Positions 15,038 to 18,761 of a stretch of 18,761 nucleotides of DNA are shown here, in pieces (position 1 is the stretch's first letter; each line of letters starts with the position of its first letter). The translations under genes and the position numbers were made by a program. The stretch covers positions 1 through 18,761 of the forward strand of contig JAKONS010000541.1 in the NCBI GenBank assembly GCA_022701845.1, in the 5' to 3' direction. Source of the DNA: Burkholderiaceae bacterium. GTDB lineage: Bacteria > Pseudomonadota > Gammaproteobacteria > Burkholderiales > Burkholderiaceae. The notes under the pieces were generated by a model, which saw only the letters and a list, made by a program, of their open reading frames with translations, was not told the DNA's origin and did no database searches.

Positions 15038-15496
15038 CTAGGCGTATTCCAGCGGCAGCGCGGTGGTGTACTTGAGCTGCTCCATGGCGAAGCTCGAACT
15101 CACGTCCGACAGCTCGATCTCGCGGATCAGCCGCTGGTACACCGCGTCGTAGCCCTTGATGTCGGGCACCACCACCCGCAGCAGGTAATCGACGTCGCCG
15201 CTCATGCGGTAGAACTCGACGATCTGCGGTATCGACGCCACCACCGCGGTGAAGCGCTGGAACCATTTCTCGTTGTGCTGGTTGGTGCGCACCGAGACGA
15301 ACACGGTGACGCCGACGTTGAGCTTGTCGGCGTCGAGCAGCGCCACCCGCTGGCGGATGTAGCCCTCGCTCTCCAGCCGCTGGATGCGCCGCCAGCACGG
15401 CGTGGTCGACAGGGTGACCGCCTCGCTGATCTCCTGCAGCGATGCGGAGGCGTTGGCCTGCAGGATGGCGAGAATCGCCTTGTCGATCTTGTCCAC
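15038..15496 (-). CDS. Lrp/AsnC-family transcriptional regulator
   Basis: 152 residues, the standard length. The N-terminal helix-turn-helix (about 3-50, with LQEISEAVTLSTTPCWRRIQRLESEGYI) is followed by a RAM ligand-binding domain (about 65-145, including SGDVDYLLRVVVPDI). Lrp/AsnC proteins sense amino acids and commonly control amino-acid catabolic genes such as dadA. The start is GTG at 15496; an in-frame TAA 12 codons upstream and the absence of an ATG support it. The gene is convergent with the sulfur/amino-acid series, and its own promoter side faces the GGDEF-EAL gene. Regulation of the adjacent DadA-like operon is a reasonable but untested inference. Confidence 0.94.
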   Translation of the reverse strand: MDKIDKAILAILQANASASLQEISEAVTLSTTPCWRRIQRLESEGYIRQRVALLDADKLNVGVTVFVSVRTNQHNEKWFQRFTAVVASIPQIVEFYRMSGDVDYLLRVVVPDIKGYDAVYQRLIREIELSDVSSSFAMEQLKYTTALPLEYA

Positions 15497-15561
15497 GGTC
15501 GGTCCACGGCAGCTAGCGAACCGGTCAGTTTAGAAGCCTTTGCCGGCCGGCCCGCGAACCG

Positions 15562-15595
15562 CCGGAAGCCGGGGTGTTTCGGGCGGCTATTCCGG
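15562..15595. other. Bulged hairpin in the divergent gap before the GGDEF-EAL gene
   Basis: CCGGAAGCC (15562-15570) can pair with GGC-TA-TTCCGG (15585-15595), leaving a two-base bulge and a 14-base loop. It lies in the 184-base gap between the divergent regulator and GGDEF-EAL genes, where no clear promoter is visible. In such GC-rich DNA this may be chance. Confidence 0.3.
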
Positions 15596-15680
15596 GGACC
15601 GCCGCACAGGCGATTCGCTACGATGGCCGCCCGACCGCCCCCCTCTGTCGCAGCCAGATGCCCCACCCGCTTCCTGCTCC

Positions 15681-18680
15681 ATGATCCCGGCCCCGCTCCG
15701 CCACGACGAACCCGAAGCGCTCGCCGCGCTGCATGCGCTGCAGGTGCTCGACACCGAGCGCGAAGCGGATTTCCAGGCCATCGTCGACGTCGCCTCGACG
15801 GTGTGCGACATGCCGATCGCGCTGATCAGCCTGATCGACGCCGAGCGGCAATGGGTGCTGGCCAACACCGGCCACCAGCGCCTGCCCGAGACGCCGCGCG
15901 ACGAATCCTTCTGCGCCCACACGGTGCTGGGCGACGACATCCTGGAGGTCACCGACACCGCCGTCGACGAGCGCTTCCACGACAACCCGCTGGTCACCGG
16001 CGAGATGGGCGTGCGCTTCTATGCCGGCATGCCGGTCGAGACCACCGCCGGCCACCGCCTGGGCGCGGTCTGCGTGGTCGACCGCAAGCCGCGCACCCTC
16101 GACGCCACCCAGCGCACCGTGCTGCGGCTGCTGGCGGTGGTGGCCGGCCGCTCGCTCGAAGGCCGCGCCGCCACCCGCACCCTGGCCGGCCAGGCGCAGG
16201 CGCTGGCCGACAAGCACCGCGCCCTGCGCGAGGCGGCCGACGCACTCAACGAGGCCCAGCGCATCGGCCATATCGGCAGCTGGGAATGCAACGTGGTCGA
16301 TGGCACCACCACCTGGTCGGCCGAGATGTACCGCATCACCGGCCGCCCGCCCGACAGCCCGGCGCCGCCCTTCTCCGAGCGCCTGCTGGCCTTCGCGCCC
16401 GAGCTCCGGCCGGAGATCGCCGCGGCCTTCGAGAACTGCTGGCGCTACGACGTGCCTTACGTGTACGAGGCGGAATTCACCCGCATCGACGGCCAGAAGC
16501 GCTGGCTCGATTCGCGCGGCGTGGCGATGCGCGACGCCAGCGGCGCGATCGTCGGCGTCTCCGGCACCGCGCACGACATCACCGAGCGCAAGGCCACCGA
16601 GCGCGCGCTGCGCAGCAGCCAGGAGCTGCTGGAGCGCACCGGCGCGCTGGCCGGCGTCGGCGGCTGGGAGGCCGACCCGGTCACCCAGCATGTCGTCTGG
16701 TCGCCCGAGCTGTGCCGCATCCACGGCACCTGGGTCGGTTTCCGGCCCACCTTCGAGGAGGCCATCGCCTTCTATGCGCCGTCCTCGCGCCCGGCCATCG
16801 AGCTGGCGGTGGCGCGCGCCCTGGAGCACGGCGAGAAATTCGACCTGGAGCTGGAGATCGTGCGCACCGACGGCGAGTGGCGCCACGTGCATGTGGTCGG
16901 CTCGGTCGACATGGTGGACGGCGTGGCGATCCGGCTGTCGGGCGCCTGCCAGGACATCACCGAGCGGCGCCGCCTGAACCGGCTGCTCGACGACCAGCAC
17001 GAGCTGCTGCGGGTCACCCTGCGCTCGATCGGCGAGGCGGTCATCACCACCGATGCCGACGGCGCCATCACCTGGCTCAACCCCGTGGCCGAGCGCATGA
17101 CCGGCTGGCCCAACACCGAGGCCCGCGACCGGCCGCTGGGCGAGGTGTTCCGCATCGTCCACCAGGACACCCGGGCGCCGGCGCCCGACCCGGTGGCGGT
17201 GTGCGTGGAGCACGGCGCGCCGATCGGCCCGGCCCAGCGCTCGCTGCTGCTCTCGCGCGACGGCAGCGAGCGCGGCATCGAGGAAACCGCCGCGCCGATC
17301 CGCAGCGAAAGCGGCGACCTGCTGGGCGTGGTGCTGGTGTTCCACGATGTCTCCGAGCAGCGCCGCCTGTCGAGCGAGATGACCTACCGGGCCACGCACG
17401 ACCAGCTCACCGGACTGGTCAACCGCGCCGAATTCGAGAACCGGCTGCAGCGCACCCTGGAGGCGGCGCACGAGACCGCCTCCGAGCACGCCCTGCTGTA
17501 CATCGACCTGGACCAGTTCAAGGCGGTCAACGACACCTGCGGCCACGCCATGGGCGACAAGCTGCTGCAGCAGGTGGCGCGGCTGCTGCAGGACACGGTG
17601 CGCAGCGGCGACACCCTGGCGCGGCTGGGCGGCGACGAGTTCGCGGTGGTGCTCGGCCACTGCAGCACGGTGCAGGCGCGGCGGGTGGCGCAGAACATCT
17701 GCGACCGCATGGACGAATACCGCTTCGTGCACGAGGACCGGCGCTTTCGCATCGGCGCCAGCATCGGCCTGGTGCCGGTCGACAACCGCTGGCGCGACAC
17801 CGACGCGGTCAAGCAGGCCGCCGACGCTGCCTGCTACGCGGCCAAGGAAGGCGGGCGCAACCGCTACCACGAGTGGTTCGACACCGACGACACCCTGCGC
17901 ACCCGCCACGGCGAGATGCAGTGGACCACCCGCCTCGAGCGCGCCCTCGACAACGACGAGTTCGAGCTGTTCGCCCAGCGCCTGCAGCCGCTGCAGGGCC
18001 CGTGCGCCGGCCTGCAGGCCGAGGTGCTGCTGCGGCTGCGCGACGCCGACGGCGCGCTGATCCCGCCGGCGGCCTTCCTGCCGGCGGCCGAGCGCTTCCA
18101 CCTGGTCACCCGCATCGACCGCTGGGTGGTGTCGCGCGCCCTGGCCTGGCTGCGGCGCCTGCCCAGCCCCCAGGCGATCGACTGCCTGTGCGTGAACCTG
18201 TCGGGCCAGTCGGTCGGCGACCGCGCCTTCCACACCTGGATCCACGCCCAGCTGGCCGAGGCAGGCGACGCCATCCGCCGCAAGCTCTGCCTGGAGATCA
18301 CCGAGACCGCCGCCGTCACCCACATGGCCGATGCCGCGCTGTTCGTCGAGCGGGTGCGGGCCGAGGGGGTACGGGTGGCGCTGGACGATTTCGGCGCCGG
18401 CGCCTCGTCGTTCGGCTACCTGAAGAACCTGCAGGTCGACACCATCAAGATCGACGGCCAGTTCGTGCGCGACGTGGTGACCGACCCGCTCGACGAGGTG
18501 GCGGTGCGCAGCTTCGTCGACGTGGCGAAGGTGGTGGGCGTGCGCACCGTGGCCAAGCTCGTCGAGCAGCCCGACGTGCTGGCGCGGCTGCAGGCGATGG
18601 GCGTCGACTATGCGGAGGGCTTCCTGGTGCACCGGCCGGCGCCGCTGGCCGAGCTGATGCAGCCGGTGGCCGCCGGCTGA
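15681..18680 (+). CDS. GAF-PAS-PAS-PAS-GGDEF-EAL cyclic-di-GMP signalling protein
   Basis: 999 residues, no membrane segments, so a cytoplasmic sensor. Domain order: GAF (about 25-157), coiled-coil (158-195), PAS-PAC (192-310, ending DITERK), PAS-PAC (320-433, ending DITERR), PAS (442-556, ending DVSEQR), GGDEF (568-731) and EAL (746-995). The cyclase motif GGDEF is intact at 650-654, and an inhibitory RxxD site (RSGD 641-644) lies at the proper spacing, so diguanylate cyclase activity with product inhibition is expected. The EAL part keeps E781 (EVL), N839, E872, D902/D903, K923 and E962, but has K959 where AEGVET-type motifs have Glu, and E979 where Gln is normal. The ATG at 15681 fits the GAF start although no ribosome site is visible. 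It is divergent from the Lrp gene and unlinked functionally as far as can be seen. Confidence 0.94.
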   Translation: MIPAPLRHDEPEALAALHALQVLDTEREADFQAIVDVASTVCDMPIALISLIDAERQWVLANTGHQRLPETPRDESFCAHTVLGDDILEVTDTAVDERFHDNPLVTGEMGVRFYAGMPVETTAGHRLGAVCVVDRKPRTLDATQRTVLRLLAVVAGRSLEGRAATRTLAGQAQALADKHRALREAADALNEAQRIGHIGSWECNVVDGTTTWSAEMYRITGRPPDSPAPPFSERLLAFAPELRPEIAAAFENCWRYDVPYVYEAEFTRIDGQKRWLDSRGVAMRDASGAIVGVSGTAHDITERKATERALRSSQELLERTGALAGVGGWEADPVTQHVVWSPELCRIHGTWVGFRPTFEEAIAFYAPSSRPAIELAVARALEHGEKFDLELEIVRTDGEWRHVHVVGSVDMVDGVAIRLSGACQDITERRRLNRLLDDQHELLRVTLRSIGEAVITTDADGAITWLNPVAERMTGWPNTEARDRPLGEVFRIVHQDTRAPAPDPVAVCVEHGAPIGPAQRSLLLSRDGSERGIEETAAPIRSESGDLLGVVLVFHDVSEQRRLSSEMTYRATHDQLTGLVNRAEFENRLQRTLEAAHETASEHALLYIDLDQFKAVNDTCGHAMGDKLLQQVARLLQDTVRSGDTLARLGGDEFAVVLGHCSTVQARRVAQNICDRMDEYRFVHEDRRFRIGASIGLVPVDNRWRDTDAVKQAADAACYAAKEGGRNRYHEWFDTDDTLRTRHGEMQWTTRLERALDNDEFELFAQRLQPLQGPCAGLQAEVLLRLRDADGALIPPAAFLPAAERFHLVTRIDRWVVSRALAWLRRLPSPQAIDCLCVNLSGQSVGDRAFHTWIHAQLAEAGDAIRRKLCLEITETAAVTHMADAALFVERVRAEGVRVALDDFGAGASSFGYLKNLQVDTIKIDGQFVRDVVTDPLDEVAVRSFVDVAKVVGVRTVAKLVEQPDVLARLQAMGVDYAEGFLVHRPAPLAELMQPVAAG

Positions 18681-18737
18681 GCGGGCGGCGGGCCGGGCGG
18701 GCAGTCAACGACATCGATGTTTTCCAGGAGCACCACC

Positions 18738-18761
18738 ATGCAGGGCCTCACCACCGCCGCA
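18738..18761 (+). CDS. Start of a truncated gene at the right edge
   Basis: An ATG at 18738 is preceded by CAGGAG seven bases upstream, one of the best ribosome sites in the window, and the frame stays open (MQGLTTAA) to the end. Only eight codons are visible, so the product cannot be named. A perfect palindrome ACATCGATGT (18711-18720) lies in the 57-base gap after the GGDEF-EAL stop and may belong to its control region. Confidence 0.55.

Noticed and set aside
15618..18632. Open frame of about 1000 codons antisense to the GGDEF-EAL gene
   Set aside because: The antisense translation is low-complexity and rich in H, Q, R, G and A, with no domain. It is explained by strong third-position GC in the real gene.

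Overview
The window is GC-rich chromosomal DNA of betaproteobacterial character, most likely order Burkholderiales and close to Comamonadaceae (inference). Pointers are two orphan TctC/Bug-type periplasmic binding proteins without TctA/TctB partners, strong third-position GC bias, and the mix of FCD-type GntR, Lrp/AsnC and GAF-PAS-GGDEF-EAL regulators. I see no rRNA, tRNA, CRISPR array, insertion sequence or phage gene. Coding density is high and most gaps are under 300 bases.

Region A (15-4341): a leftward three-gene operon encodes an aldehyde dehydrogenase, a 3-hydroxyisobutyrate dehydrogenase-family oxidoreductase and a Bug binding protein. It is divergent from a GntR/FCD repressor gene. 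The shared 160-base gap holds a candidate promoter for the operon, overlapped by one of two inverted repeats. This looks like a small regulated uptake-and-oxidation cassette for an organic acid or alcohol whose identity the sequence does not reveal.

Region B (4417-5596): a compact toxin-antitoxin pair resembling VapBC45. A DUF433-type antitoxin overlaps by 4 bases a 138-residue PIN-like toxin. A cluster of GGAC half-sites lies just upstream, and a -10-like element sits so close to the start codon that the mRNA could be nearly leaderless.

Region C (5621-8930, leftward): a cytoplasmic BisC-type molybdopterin S-/N-oxide reductase is followed by a lipoprotein of unknown function. A perfect 10-bp GC hairpin separates them.

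Region D (9210-15496): a rightward six-gene series encodes a DapA-family lyase, a short-chain dehydrogenase lacking the Tyr/Lys catalytic pair, a second Bug protein, a DadA-like FAD dehydrogenase, a persulfide-dioxygenase-like metallo-hydrolase and a TauE/SafE exporter. A convergent Lrp/AsnC regulator follows. The last three rightward genes are overlapping or 2 bases apart. Together with the divergent sulfoxide reductase they suggest use of a sulfur-containing amino acid or sulfoxide, with sulfane sulfur oxidised to sulfite and exported. This is the most interesting metabolic hypothesis in the window, but the substrate is inference.

Region E (15681-18680): a 999-residue GAF-PAS-PAS-PAS-GGDEF-EAL protein has an intact GGDEF and I-site, but its EAL domain carries two substitutions at otherwise conserved catalytic positions. 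A further gene begins at 18738 and runs off the right edge.
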